A DNA stretch of 64,000 nt from Mangrovibacter yixingensis (GTDB lineage Bacteria > Pseudomonadota > Gammaproteobacteria > Enterobacterales > Enterobacteriaceae): contig NZ_JAIVKM010000009.1 in NCBI RefSeq assembly GCF_020523985.1, positions 62,001 through 126,000 of the forward strand, given 5' to 3'. The notes below the pieces were generated by a model. It saw nothing but the letters and a program-made list of their open reading frames with translations, had not been told where the DNA came from and searched no databases. The position numbers and the translations under genes are program-made. Below are positions 20,588 through 29,133 of the stretch, one piece after another; the stretch's first letter is position 1; the number at the start of each line of letters is the position of its first letter.

Positions 20588-23032
20588 TTACAACTTTTCA
20601 ACCTGAACGAGGTTGGTGTGTGACGGGTTGCCTTTTGCCAGTGGTGACGGGCGTTGGGTTGTCAGTACGTTGATGCTGCCAGCCTGATCGACCCGTTGGG
20701 TATCCGGGGAATACCAGGCTCCCTCACCCAGGGCGACAACACCCGGTAAAATACGTGGTGTCACTTTTGCCTCAATGTGAACCTCTCCCCGGCCATTAAA
20801 AATCCGCACGCGATCACCGTTGGCAATGCCGCGAGCCTTAGCATCCATGGGGTTAATCCACATCTCCTGGCGGCAGGCGGCTTTTAAAACGTCCACATTG
20901 CCGTAAGTTGAGTGTGTGCGGGCTTTGTAATGAAAACCGGTTAATTGCAATGGCCACTGTTTTGCTAATGGGTCGTCATAGTTTTCAAACCCGGCACTGT
21001 AAACAGGTAGCGGGTCGACCACATCGTCTTTATCCAGTTGCCAGGTCGCGGCAATCTCAGCCAGTTGCGCGGAGTAAATTTCAATTTTCCCGGAAGGTGT
21101 GGTGAGCGGGTTGGCTGCAGGGTCATCACGGAAAGCTTTGTATGCAACGTGGTGCCCTTCAGGATCGCGCTGTTTAAAAATACCCTGTTCACGAAAGGCT
21201 TCGAAAGACGGCAAATCAGGAATCGCTTTACGAGATAACTCATGAAGATGGCGCATCCACCCTTCCTGAGTACGCCCTTCGGTGAATTTCTCTTCCACAC
21301 CCAGGCGTTTTGCCAGTGCGCTGGTCATCTCATAAATGGTTTTGCATTCAAAACGCGGCTTAATGACCTGGTCATTAAAAATCACATAGGACATATTCCC
21401 GCAAGAGGCATCCAGCGCGAAGTCCATCTGTTCTGAGGCTGTGCAATCAGGCAATAAAATATCGGCATATTTTGCCGAAGCGGTCATATGGCAATCAATG
21501 ACCACAATCATTTCACACTTTTTGTCATCCTGAAGAATTTCGTGAGTGCGGTTAATTTGCGAGTGCTGGTTCACCAGGCAGTTACCGGCATAGTTCCAAA
21601 TCATTTTGATGGGAACATCCAGTTTGTCTTTCCCACGAACCCCATCGCGTGTCGCTGTCATTTCAGGGCCGCGCTCAATGGCATCAGTCCACATAAACAT
21701 TGAAATGCTGGTTTGTACCGGGTTATCCAGTGTTGGCATCCGTTCGAACGGCACTTCATAAGACCCTTCGCGTGCACCACTGTTACCCCCGGAAATACCC
21801 ACGTTCCCGGTCAAAATCGGCAGCATGGCAATAGCCCGGGAAGCCAGTTCCCCATTGGAGTGGCGCTGCGGCCCCCACCCTTGAGAAATAAATGCTGGTT
21901 TTACTGAACCGATCTCACGGGCCAGTTGAATGATTCGGGAAGCAGGAATACCAGTGATGGGCGCAGCCCAGTCAGGTGTTTTCGCCACACCGTCTTTACC
22001 CTGCCCCAGAATATAAGCTTTGTAATGGCTATTCGCTGGCGCACCGGCTGGCAGTGTTGTTTCATCATAGCCAACACAATATTTATCGAGGAATGCCTGA
22101 TCGACGAGGTTCTCAGTAATCAAAACCCAGGCAATTGCTGCGGCCAGCGCACCATCAGTACCAGGCCGGATAGGGATCCATTCATCTTCGCGCCCGGCAC
22201 CGGTGTCGTTATAACGCGGGTCGATAATAATCATGCGCGCATTGGATTTCTGGCGGGCCTGTTCAATGTAGTAGGTAACCCCGCCGCCGCTCATCCGCGT
22301 TTCGCCTGGATTATTACCAAACAACACGACCAGTTTGCTGTTTTCGATGTCAGACGGGCTGTTACCATCTGCCCAGCCACCGTAGGTGTAATTCAACCCG
22401 GCAGCGATTTGGGCTGTTGAGTAGTCTCCATAATGATTCAGGTAGCCACCCACACAATTCATCAGGCGGGCAATCAGGGTTTTTCCTGGTGGCCAGGAGC
22501 GGGTCATCGTGCCGCCCAACGTCCCGGTACCATAATTAAGGTAGATAGATTCGTTACCGTAGTCTTTAATCAGGCGCTGCGTGTTGCTGGCGATAATGTC
22601 ATAAGCTTCATCCCAGCTAATGCGCTCAAACTTCCCTTCGCCCCGTTTTCCCACACGCTTCATGGGGTATTTCAGCCGGTCAGGATTATAAACCCGACGG
22701 CGCATAGAGCGGCCACGCAGGCAGGCCCGCACCTGGTGTAAACCATCATAATCATCATTGCCGGTGTTATCTGTTTCCACATAACGGATTTCACCGTTAA
22801 CAACATGCATGCGTAGCGGGCAACGGCTACCACAGTTAACGGTACAGGCACTCCAGATTACCTTTTCCTGAGAGCCTGCCGGGGCAATCGCATCTGCGGC
22901 ACAAACCAGCCGGGAAAATGGCAAAGAAAACGCGCTGCCAGCCAGTGCCAGGCCACCAATCGCGGTTCCCTTCATTAAGCCTCGTCGGCTGACTTCTGCT
23001 TCCAGCAAAGCATCGGGTGTTTTATGGCTCAT
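20588..23032 (-). CDS. dmsA: DMSO reductase catalytic molybdopterin subunit DmsA
   Basis: 814 residues. A Tat signal lies near the start (SRRGLMK followed by a hydrophobic stretch to about residue 45). Next is a [4Fe-4S] cysteine set CTVNCGSRC plus a later Cys in RACLRGRS. The molybdopterin oxidoreductase core carries GDYST at about residue 201, whose Ser is the Mo ligand in this family. A C-terminal molybdopterin-dinucleotide domain follows. It reduces DMSO/TMAO-like acceptors during anaerobic respiration. In E. coli K-12 dmsABC lies elsewhere, so its place next to yicC is lineage-specific. Confidence 0.92.
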   Translation of the reverse strand: MSHKTPDALLEAEVSRRGLMKGTAIGGLALAGSAFSLPFSRLVCAADAIAPAGSQEKVIWSACTVNCGSRCPLRMHVVNGEIRYVETDNTGNDDYDGLHQVRACLRGRSMRRRVYNPDRLKYPMKRVGKRGEGKFERISWDEAYDIIASNTQRLIKDYGNESIYLNYGTGTLGGTMTRSWPPGKTLIARLMNCVGGYLNHYGDYSTAQIAAGLNYTYGGWADGNSPSDIENSKLVVLFGNNPGETRMSGGGVTYYIEQARQKSNARMIIIDPRYNDTGAGREDEWIPIRPGTDGALAAAIAWVLITENLVDQAFLDKYCVGYDETTLPAGAPANSHYKAYILGQGKDGVAKTPDWAAPITGIPASRIIQLAREIGSVKPAFISQGWGPQRHSNGELASRAIAMLPILTGNVGISGGNSGAREGSYEVPFERMPTLDNPVQTSISMFMWTDAIERGPEMTATRDGVRGKDKLDVPIKMIWNYAGNCLVNQHSQINRTHEILQDDKKCEMIVVIDCHMTASAKYADILLPDCTASEQMDFALDASCGNMSYVIFNDQVIKPRFECKTIYEMTSALAKRLGVEEKFTEGRTQEGWMRHLHELSRKAIPDLPSFEAFREQGIFKQRDPEGHHVAYKAFRDDPAANPLTTPSGKIEIYSAQLAEIAATWQLDKDDVVDPLPVYSAGFENYDDPLAKQWPLQLTGFHYKARTHSTYGNVDVLKAACRQEMWINPMDAKARGIANGDRVRIFNGRGEVHIEAKVTPRILPGVVALGEGAWYSPDTQRVDQAGSINVLTTQRPSPLAKGNPSHTNLVQVEKL

Positions 23033-23074
23033 AAATACTCACCTTGCTTATTTTCGTCATCGATTCAACCCAAG

Positions 23075-23132
23075 CGCTATATAATTATGTATATAACGTT
23101 TTGAATTGTCAGTTTATTTTCATTCTTATCAA
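23075..23132 (-). promoter_or_regulatory. Candidate FNR-dependent promoter of dmsABC
   Basis: On the minus strand TTGATAAGAATGAA (23132-23119) matches the FNR consensus TTGAT-N4-ATCAA with one mismatch. A/T-rich -10-like hexamers (TATACA or CATAAT) lie 35-45 bases downstream, so the site would sit near -41 to -48, as for FNR-activated promoters. E. coli dmsABC is FNR-activated. Confidence 0.55.
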
Positions 23133-23270
23133 GGTGAGTATTACGCTGCCCAGAGAATCAAGAGTTTGCTTCGTATCAATCAAAAAGCTAAAACTTGCAG
23201 ATAGGGTATATTTCTGAGATCCAGGACAAAAAGTCTGTTGTGAAAAAGATGAAAAAAAAATCACAAAATT

Positions 23271-23289
23271 AATAATGAATATCATTCGC
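23271..23289. promoter_or_regulatory. Fur-box-like site
   Basis: AATAATGAATATCATTCGC matches 14 of 19 positions of the Fur consensus (GATAATGATAATCATTATC), including both central half-sites. It is 316 bases before the nitroreductase start and 239 bases from dmsA, so its target is unclear. Confidence 0.4.
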
Positions 23290-23311
23290 AATTATTTTTA
23301 AAGCTATTCAA

Positions 23312-23339
23312 AGTCTGGCTGGCAATGTTGCCAAAGACT
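23312..23339. other. Hairpin downstream of the Fur-like site
   Basis: AGTCT (23312-23316) and AGACT (23335-23339) flank TGGCAA (23320-23325) and TTGCCA (23328-23333). The composite stem has a small bulge. No T-run follows. Confidence 0.4.
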
Positions 23340-23604
23340 GATTCTGGGGGATGGAGCAATCTGAAAACACATCTCCTTTATCAGTCAATCTGTAAGTCAA
23401 ACCTGTAAATTTCCTGTAACTCATTCAACCAGAGCCCTGTTATCAGGCATGCATTCATAATGTCTGCCAATTTATGGAAAAAAATCACCAAAATATTTGG
23501 TCAAATATGACATCGCCCTGTGTGGGTGGGATTCGTAAAATCTCCCTCGTTTTCTGACAGGTGTGAACGTCAGCTATCTTTATATTTCCAAAAAGGAATC
23601 CTTC

Positions 23605-24264
23605 ATGTCTCATCCGATCATTGCCGACTTAACCAAACGCTACACCGCAAAACGCTATGATGCGCAGAAAAAAATTTCCACCGCGGATATGGAAATTATC
23701 AAAGAAGCCCTGCGCCTTTCTGCTTCATCGATAAACTCACAGCCCTGGAAATTCATTGTGATAGAGAGTGATGCGGCCAAACAGCGGTTGCATGATACTT
23801 TCGATAAAAAATATCAATTCAATCAACCCCATGCGAAAACGGCTTCCCACACAATTTTATTGGCTTACAACCCGGAATTTACGTTAGATGATTACCGTAA
23901 AGTCACTGATGTAGAAGTATCATCGGGTCATTTACCTGCAGACCGCTATGAAAGTTTCCTGCACGGTGCCTTCACTTTCGCCGAAGCGAATACTGACGAA
24001 AAAGGTTTTAATGGTAACTGGACTAAAGCACAAACTTATATCGCGCTGGGGAATCTTCTGCATGTTTTAGCACGAATGGGGATTGACTCAACGCCAATGG
24101 AAGGTGTTGACAAAGAACGTATTGGAGACGTTTTCAAAAATGAATTAGAGGGTTATGTGTGCGAAGTTGCCGTAGCAATGGGCTATCATTTAGACAGTGA
24201 TGATTACAATTATGGTTTGCCCAAAGCACGCCTGCCAATGTCAGATATTCTGACGGTTATCTAA
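23605..24264 (+). CDS. NfsB-like NAD(P)H nitroreductase
   Basis: 219 residues from ATG 23605, preceded by AAAGGAA. Nitroreductase-fold FMN enzyme: RYTAKRYD near the N-terminus, LSASSINSQPWKFIVIES at about residues 38-55 (the FMN/phosphate region of the NfsB group), and PMEGVD and GYHLDSDDYNYGLPKARLP at the C-terminus. It resembles E. coli NfsB in length and motif order but differs enough to be a paralogue. It reduces nitroaromatics and quinones. It is followed by an oxidoreductase pseudogene and a LysR gene on the same strand. Confidence 0.85.
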   Translation: MSHPIIADLTKRYTAKRYDAQKKISTADMEIIKEALRLSASSINSQPWKFIVIESDAAKQRLHDTFDKKYQFNQPHAKTASHTILLAYNPEFTLDDYRKVTDVEVSSGHLPADRYESFLHGAFTFAEANTDEKGFNGNWTKAQTYIALGNLLHVLARMGIDSTPMEGVDKERIGDVFKNELEGYVCEVAVAMGYHLDSDDYNYGLPKARLPMSDILTVI

Positions 24265-24269
24265 AAGCA

Positions 24270-24694
24270 CAGGCTGATGGTAACCAGTATGAGTACTCCT
24301 GATGAACGAATGGTACAACATACAAATATTGTCACGGCAGCAAAACGAGCTGGGGTACGAAAAATTGTCTGCTCCAGTATTCAGGGGCGGAAAAGGTACA
24401 GTTTCCTCCCTGTTGTGCTGAGTAGCAGAAAAATATATTCAGGAATCAGGCCTTGAATGGGTTATTGGCCGTAATGGTATATATATATAGAACCCGATAT
24501 TGAATACATTGCCAGCTACCAGGAGATCGGCGCAGTAAAAAATAGCGCTGGCAATGTCGTTGGCGGTATGGCGGTATGGCGGTATATACAAAAACATTAA
24601 ATATGGTGCACTGGAAAAAACCAACCACTTTCGTAACGCATCAGGAAGAGATCATATTTCATGGGAAGATTACTTCAATAGATATAAAAAGTAA
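24270..24694 (+). pseudogene. Decayed NmrA/QorB-like NAD(P)-dependent oxidoreductase
   Basis: Conserved pieces of the family appear in different frames: DERMVQHTNIVTAAKRAGVR and KIVCSSIQG from 24298, then EKYIQESGLEWVIGRNGIYI from about 24430, then EPDIEYIASYQEIGAVKNSA from 24490, and RNASGRDHISWEDYFNRYKK to a stop at 24692-24694. A frameshift near 24430 and a two-base gain in an (AT)n run at 24479-24489 break the frame. The N-terminal nucleotide-binding half is missing. A third disruption is the TGGCGGTA triplication. No functional protein is expected. Confidence 0.8.
24561..24584. repeat. Three tandem copies of TGGCGGTA
   Basis: The 8-base unit occurs at 24561-24568, 24569-24576 and 24577-24584 inside the pseudogene. 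It is probably replication slippage. Confidence 0.85.
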
Positions 24695-24845
24695 GCACTA
24701 CCAATATTTATAAATACTGGGAAATGGAATTGCCACATCATCACATTAAGCAATTCCATTTCCTGGCGTTATCATTGATAATGAAATAACACATTTCCGG
24801 ATAATTGTGCTACAATCAAGGTACTATTCGCCGCCTGAGAATGCC

Positions 24846-25778
24846 ATGTCAATTAGCCAACAACTCTCCCTTTTTCTGGATATAGTACGCCAGGGTTCAT
24901 TCAGCAAAGCTGCTTCATTACACAATATGGATAACTCTGCATTATCAAAACAAATAAAGAAACTAGAAGAGAGTTTAGGCGTACAGTTGATTAACCGTTC
25001 TACTCGAGCTATAGCACTTACTGCTGTCGGGGATGAAATATTCAAGCAAGCCATTATATTGGAAGAAACCCTTCACAATATTCAATATATTGCCAAAACA
25101 CACCAAACCAATCCCAGCGGAAATATTAAAATCACTGCACCCAGTTTTTTTGGGCAAAAATATCTTCAGCCAGTCATTGATGGGTTTATTAACAAATATC
25201 CCAATGTTAATATCACTCTTTTTCTTGATGACAGGCGCGCTGATATTATTGCTGATAAATATGATTTAGCCATTCGCATTGGTAAACTTATAGATTCTAA
25301 TTTAATCGCTAAAAAAATTGCAAAAACACAGTTTATACTTATTGCCTCAAAATCATTCCTGGAAAAATATGGTAATCCCACAACACCATCAGAGCTGGTT
25401 TCACTGCCTGCAGTAATTTATTCAAATGGTAATATTACACTGGATAAATTGATGATCGGTAGTACACCGGGCGGGAAAGAGTTACTTAACCTGACAATGA
25501 AAGGGCACTTCAAAGTTAACGATATAAAAATCCTGGTCAATTCAGTCAGTCGGGGGGTTGGTTACGGTCTGATTGATTTATTTGGGCTGGAAGATTCTCT
25601 GGAAGCATCCGGGCTGATTCAATTACTGCCAGAGTATAAAGTCTCTACTATGGACACAGGAATCTATGCTATTTACCCAAACAGAAATCACAATATCTTA
25701 GTCGATGACTTTATTGCACTGCTTATGAACCATTTAGGCGGCAGACCATTCTGGTTAGACTATCTGGATATCAATTAA
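24846..25778 (+). CDS. LysR-family transcriptional regulator
   Basis: 310 residues counted from ATG 24846 (MSISQQLSLFLDIVRQGSFS). An in-frame start 39 bases upstream is possible but adds residues outside the family. Winged HTH at about residues 5-62 (SFSKAASLHNMDNSALSKQIKKLE), then a periplasmic-binding-like effector domain starting near GNIKITAPSFFG. This resembles the CrgA/DsdC-like LysR subset that often controls a neighbouring oxidoreductase. Likely targets are the upstream nitroreductase and the now broken oxidoreductase. The gene is markedly A/T-rich. Confidence 0.85.
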   Translation: MSISQQLSLFLDIVRQGSFSKAASLHNMDNSALSKQIKKLEESLGVQLINRSTRAIALTAVGDEIFKQAIILEETLHNIQYIAKTHQTNPSGNIKITAPSFFGQKYLQPVIDGFINKYPNVNITLFLDDRRADIIADKYDLAIRIGKLIDSNLIAKKIAKTQFILIASKSFLEKYGNPTTPSELVSLPAVIYSNGNITLDKLMIGSTPGGKELLNLTMKGHFKVNDIKILVNSVSRGVGYGLIDLFGLEDSLEASGLIQLLPEYKVSTMDTGIYAIYPNRNHNILVDDFIALLMNHLGGRPFWLDYLDIN

Positions 25779-26055
25779 CCCTGAGTTTTTTGTTGGGTTT
25801 TCCCAGTCATACATCAGGCTTCACCCCATAATAATAGTTACATTTTTGTCATAAAAACCCATGCACTAACATCGCCTTTTTATCCGTGCTTTTGTTATCA
25901 TCCCTCTCTTGCTGGTTGCGATAAATAAAAAAATACCCGCACAGTCTACCCTGTCCCTTGCCATATTGACGGCTCGTTTTGATAAACGCAGCTATCATGT
26001 CTATCACCTCACATGACAATAAAAGTTTATTATTTGTTGATATAAAAGGAAAAAT

Positions 26056-27012
26056 ATGGACTGGGAAACTTGGCGCTTTGTTATCGGTGTCACGCTGCCA
26101 AACCTGCTTCTACTGCTCGCGGGCGTCATCTTGCGCCGTTCTGGGTTGATGAACGATACATTTATTGATGGTGCCTCAAAAATTGTCTTTGTTGTTGCAC
26201 TACCTTGCTTACTGTTTTTCAGTATTGCTACACAGAAAATTTCGCTGGCTCAAAATTTGCCCCTGGCACTGTACGGCCTGATGGGGACGACATTATCCTG
26301 GCTGCTACTGGAGCTTGTTGCGCCTTTATTAGTCAAAGAACGCAAGGAGAGAGGCATCTTCGTTCAAGGGGGGTTTCGTGCCAATACAGCGATTGTCGGC
26401 CTGGCTTATGCGTCAATGGCCTATGGGAAAGCAGGTATAGCTATTGGCTCATTGTACATGGCGACAACAGTTATTCTGTTTAACCTTTTATCTGTGATTT
26501 CATTGACCCGCAGCCTGCAAGGTAATGGTAAAAAAGCCCCTTCACCCGTTTCTATTCTGCAGGGTGTTATTAAAAACCCGCTGATTATCAGCCTGGTGGC
26601 AGGTTTAGCCTGGAACGCGACAGGGTTCACTATCCCTCATCCGATTACCCAAACCGGTGAGCTAATTTCGGCAACAGCATTGCCGCTGGCAATGATGTGC
26701 GCCGGTGCCTCACTGGACCTGCGTAGTATGTTTAGATCATCCAATACAGCTTTATATGCCACCCTTGCGCGTGTCGCGGTAGTTCCTGCAGGGTTAACTT
26801 TCGGTGGGTGGCTGTGTGGCTTTGAAGGAACAACACTGGGCGTTATCTTTCTGTTTTCTGCTACACCTGCCGCTGCCGCCAGTTACGTTATGACACGAGC
26901 AATGGGTGGGAATGCCGTACTTGCCGCCAATATTATTGGGCTGACAATGGTTGGTTCCATTGTCACAACATCGCTGGGACTGTTTATTTTAAGAAGCCTG
27001 AACCTGAGTTAA
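26056..27012 (+). CDS. AEC-family (auxin efflux carrier-like) transporter
   Basis: 318 residues with about ten hydrophobic helices in two repeats of five. Typical AEC features are FVVALPCLLFFSIA after the second helix, RANTAIVGLAYASMAYG at about residue 109, and PLAMMCAGASLDLRSMF near 210. Family members move organic acids such as malonate, malate or oxalate-like anions. The substrate here is unknown. It lies 110 bases upstream of an XRE regulator and 2.1 kb before the UbiD gene, so an aromatic acid substrate is only a guess. Confidence 0.8.
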   Translation: MDWETWRFVIGVTLPNLLLLLAGVILRRSGLMNDTFIDGASKIVFVVALPCLLFFSIATQKISLAQNLPLALYGLMGTTLSWLLLELVAPLLVKERKERGIFVQGGFRANTAIVGLAYASMAYGKAGIAIGSLYMATTVILFNLLSVISLTRSLQGNGKKAPSPVSILQGVIKNPLIISLVAGLAWNATGFTIPHPITQTGELISATALPLAMMCAGASLDLRSMFRSSNTALYATLARVAVVPAGLTFGGWLCGFEGTTLGVIFLFSATPAAAASYVMTRAMGGNAVLAANIIGLTMVGSIVTTSLGLFILRSLNLS

Positions 27013-27121
27013 CCGGGTTCTTTCAACCAAAAGTGTGGTATCTGTCATGTTATCCCGTTAGCCACACACACTTATCATGGTATAAGCGTCCAGGTGTGCT
27101 CACTCAGAGTCGAGAATAAAG

Positions 27122-27958
27122 ATGGCATTTCCCCTTTCGCAACAGCTAGGTGCTTTTTTAAAGGAACGGCGTCAAAACCTGGATGCGCGCGCATTAGGGT
27201 ATGATTCTCAACGTCGCCGCACTCTGGGCCTGCGCCGCGAAGAAGTCGCTCAGCGCGCCAGTATTAGCGTAACCTGGTATACCTGGCTTGAGCAGGGCCG
27301 GGGGGGAGCCCCTTCAGTTCCCGTGCTCGAACGCCTGAGCCAGGCGCTGTTGCTGACAGACACCGAACGTGAGCATCTGTTTTTATTGGGTGTTGGCCAT
27401 CCACCTCAAACAAAACACCAAGAAAATCAGGCAATACCCGCCCATCTTCAGCATGTACTGAATACGCTTAACCCATGCCCCGCGCTGATAAAAAATCTTA
27501 CCTGGGACATTCTGGCATGGAATGACGCTGCCCGCCTGGTGTTGACTGATTACACACGTCTTGAGCCTGAGCAACGGAATATTTTGCGGCTTATCTTTTC
27601 GCATGAACCAGTACGCCAGCATCAGGCGGACTGGGAGGCTGTGGCTCGTATGGTGGTTGGTGCGTTTCGGGCTGATATTGCCCGCGTTGGCGAAAGCCCA
27701 CGCGTACAACACCTGGTTCAGGAACTTTCCGCTAAAAGTGCATTTTTTGCAACGCTTTGGGAAACACACAGCGTACAGGATTTAAGTGAAGGGATTAAAT
27801 ACCTGCATCGCTCAGACTGCGGGGCGCTTGCGCTGAATTATTCATCTTTTGGCATTCACGCGCGGCCAGATTTAAGCCTGCTGGTATACAGCCCGGCAAC
27901 GGATGAAGATGCCAGTAAAATAGCAACAATCTTCTCTGTTGCTCACAAAACTATTTGA
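27122..27958 (+). CDS. XRE-family regulator with MmyB-like ligand-binding domain
   Basis: 278 residues. The N-terminal HTH at about residues 8-75 contains the family hallmark RRRTLGLRREEVAQRASIS and WYTWLEQGR. From about residue 105 an MmyB-like PAS-type domain follows (NPCPALIKNLTWDILAWN through NYSSFGIHARPDLSLLVYSP). Such regulators bind fatty acid-like ligands and usually control an adjacent oxidoreductase or transporter. The AEC gene upstream is the nearest candidate. Its 3' end overlaps the convergent LysR gene by 8 bases. Confidence 0.85.
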   Translation: MAFPLSQQLGAFLKERRQNLDARALGYDSQRRRTLGLRREEVAQRASISVTWYTWLEQGRGGAPSVPVLERLSQALLLTDTEREHLFLLGVGHPPQTKHQENQAIPAHLQHVLNTLNPCPALIKNLTWDILAWNDAARLVLTDYTRLEPEQRNILRLIFSHEPVRQHQADWEAVARMVVGAFRADIARVGESPRVQHLVQELSAKSAFFATLWETHSVQDLSEGIKYLHRSDCGALALNYSSFGIHARPDLSLLVYSPATDEDASKIATIFSVAHKTI

Positions 27959-28850
27959 ATGGATACCCTTGCTCAAGTAAACCCAAAAACTCTTGCAGCC
28001 AGGGCATATCAATGGTTTTCACCATCGCCGGGAAAAAAACTTGCGGTGAAGGGAAAACATCCAGTACGAAGCAATTTTCTAACCGGCTGGCATCAACTTC
28101 AGACTCAGGTAGCAATGTTGCCGCTTTCAGGCCAGACTCCAGCCAGTCAATAATTACACCGGGCTGAGCAATGTGCATAATCACATTCGGATTTACTCCG
28201 CCCTTACTAAAATTATCAAACAACATCTCATAAATGCCCGAATCCCGGGAACGTTGCAGCAAAACAAGGGGAAGCTCACCAATCGCCAGGTAAGGTATTG
28301 TCCCACTATTTATATCGCTACTCACACAACCTGCCAGCTCCTTATTAATTACCGCTACCAGTTTTACTGGCTCAAAAGCGATATAATCAAAGCATTCAGG
28401 TTGATAAGGTTTCTGAATTAACGCTAAATCTAATAAACCATCATTCAGTTGCTCTTCTAAATTACTGGAATCAGAAACCGAGATTCGTAATTCTATTTCT
28501 GGATGTTTCCGGTATAATTCAAGAAATAGTGGTTTGAAATAAGATTGGTATAAGTGTGTCAAACCTATACGCAATAGTCGCTTTTCTCTGTTGGCTATTT
28601 GAATGGTTTCACGCGTTGTATTTTCTATTTGACGAAAGATATCACTGGCGCGGCGATAGAGAAAATTACCCGCATCGGTAGGTTCGATTCTATTTCCATT
28701 ACGGACAAAAAGGGAAGCATTGAGTTCTTCTTCAAGCTCCTGAATCCTCCGGCTAAGCGGGGGTTGTGCCATGTTTAGCGCTCTGGCGGCCTGGCTGATA
28801 GAACCATGCTCAACGACCTTACAGAAATACTTCAATCTTTTCAGATCCAT
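27951..28850 (-). CDS. LysR-family regulator divergent from the UbiD decarboxylase gene
   Basis: 299 residues from ATG 28850 (MDLKRLKYFCKVVEHGSISQ). The longer frame to 28946 has no family-like residues. HTH at about 18-37 (SQAARALNMAQPPLSRRIQE) and a C-terminal effector-binding domain. It is transcribed away from the ubiD-like gene across a 283-base gap, the usual layout for a LysR activator and its target. In Lactobacillus plantarum a LysR protein, TanR, governs gallate decarboxylase expression as I recall. Direct homology is not claimed. Confidence 0.85.
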   Translation of the reverse strand: MDLKRLKYFCKVVEHGSISQAARALNMAQPPLSRRIQELEEELNASLFVRNGNRIEPTDAGNFLYRRASDIFRQIENTTRETIQIANREKRLLRIGLTHLYQSYFKPLFLELYRKHPEIELRISVSDSSNLEEQLNDGLLDLALIQKPYQPECFDYIAFEPVKLVAVINKELAGCVSSDINSGTIPYLAIGELPLVLLQRSRDSGIYEMLFDNFSKGGVNPNVIMHIAQPGVIIDWLESGLKAATLLPESEVDASRLENCFVLDVFPSPQVFFPAMVKTIDMPWLQEFLGLLEQGYPFK

Positions 28851-29043
28851 AGAGATAATGCCCTCCGCCAGATTATGAGGTCGTATTATCGCATATTTCT
28901 GTTTTTCGTGCATAAACAACTTAACAACCCAACAAAATAAAAACATTGTGGTAACATTTCTTGCATTAAATGTAGCAATTTAACCTGAAGTAAATATAAT
29001 GTGATTGTAATCGCTGTCACTCACACCTTTTTGATATGGTTTG

Positions 29044-29049
29044 TATAAT
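29044..29049 (+). promoter_or_regulatory. -10 element of the ubiD-like operon
   Basis: Consensus TATAAT 85 bases before the start codon. At 17-base spacing the -35 position reads TCACAC, a poor match, as expected of an activator-dependent promoter. I could not fix a LysR box. Confidence 0.4.
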
Positions 29050-29133
29050 CTAAACGGTATTTGTCTGGTTCTATTAGCAGGCATATATTTTCAGGTGCAA
29101 AGACAACTTACCTGAAAAATACGGACCACTATT

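Larger units (their letters stand above)
23133..23604. other. Gene-free gap between dmsA and the nitroreductase gene
   Basis: I see no convincing coding region in these 470 bases. They hold a Fur-box-like sequence at 23271-23289, a hairpin at 23312-23339 and A/T-rich DNA. The last 20 bases contain the nitroreductase ribosome-binding site AAAGGAA. Confidence 0.5.

Noticed and set aside
23290-23400. RyhB-like small RNA after the Fur-like site
   Set aside because: No RyhB core sequence and no T-rich terminator after the hairpin. Kept only as a site of interest.
24561-24584. Possible CRISPR or minisatellite array
   Set aside because: Only three 8-base units without spacers, inside a pseudogene. 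Slippage explains it.
28981-29043. LysR T-N11-A operator before the ubiD-like gene
   Set aside because: Several loose matches exist in A/T-rich DNA and none stands out, so no site is annotated.
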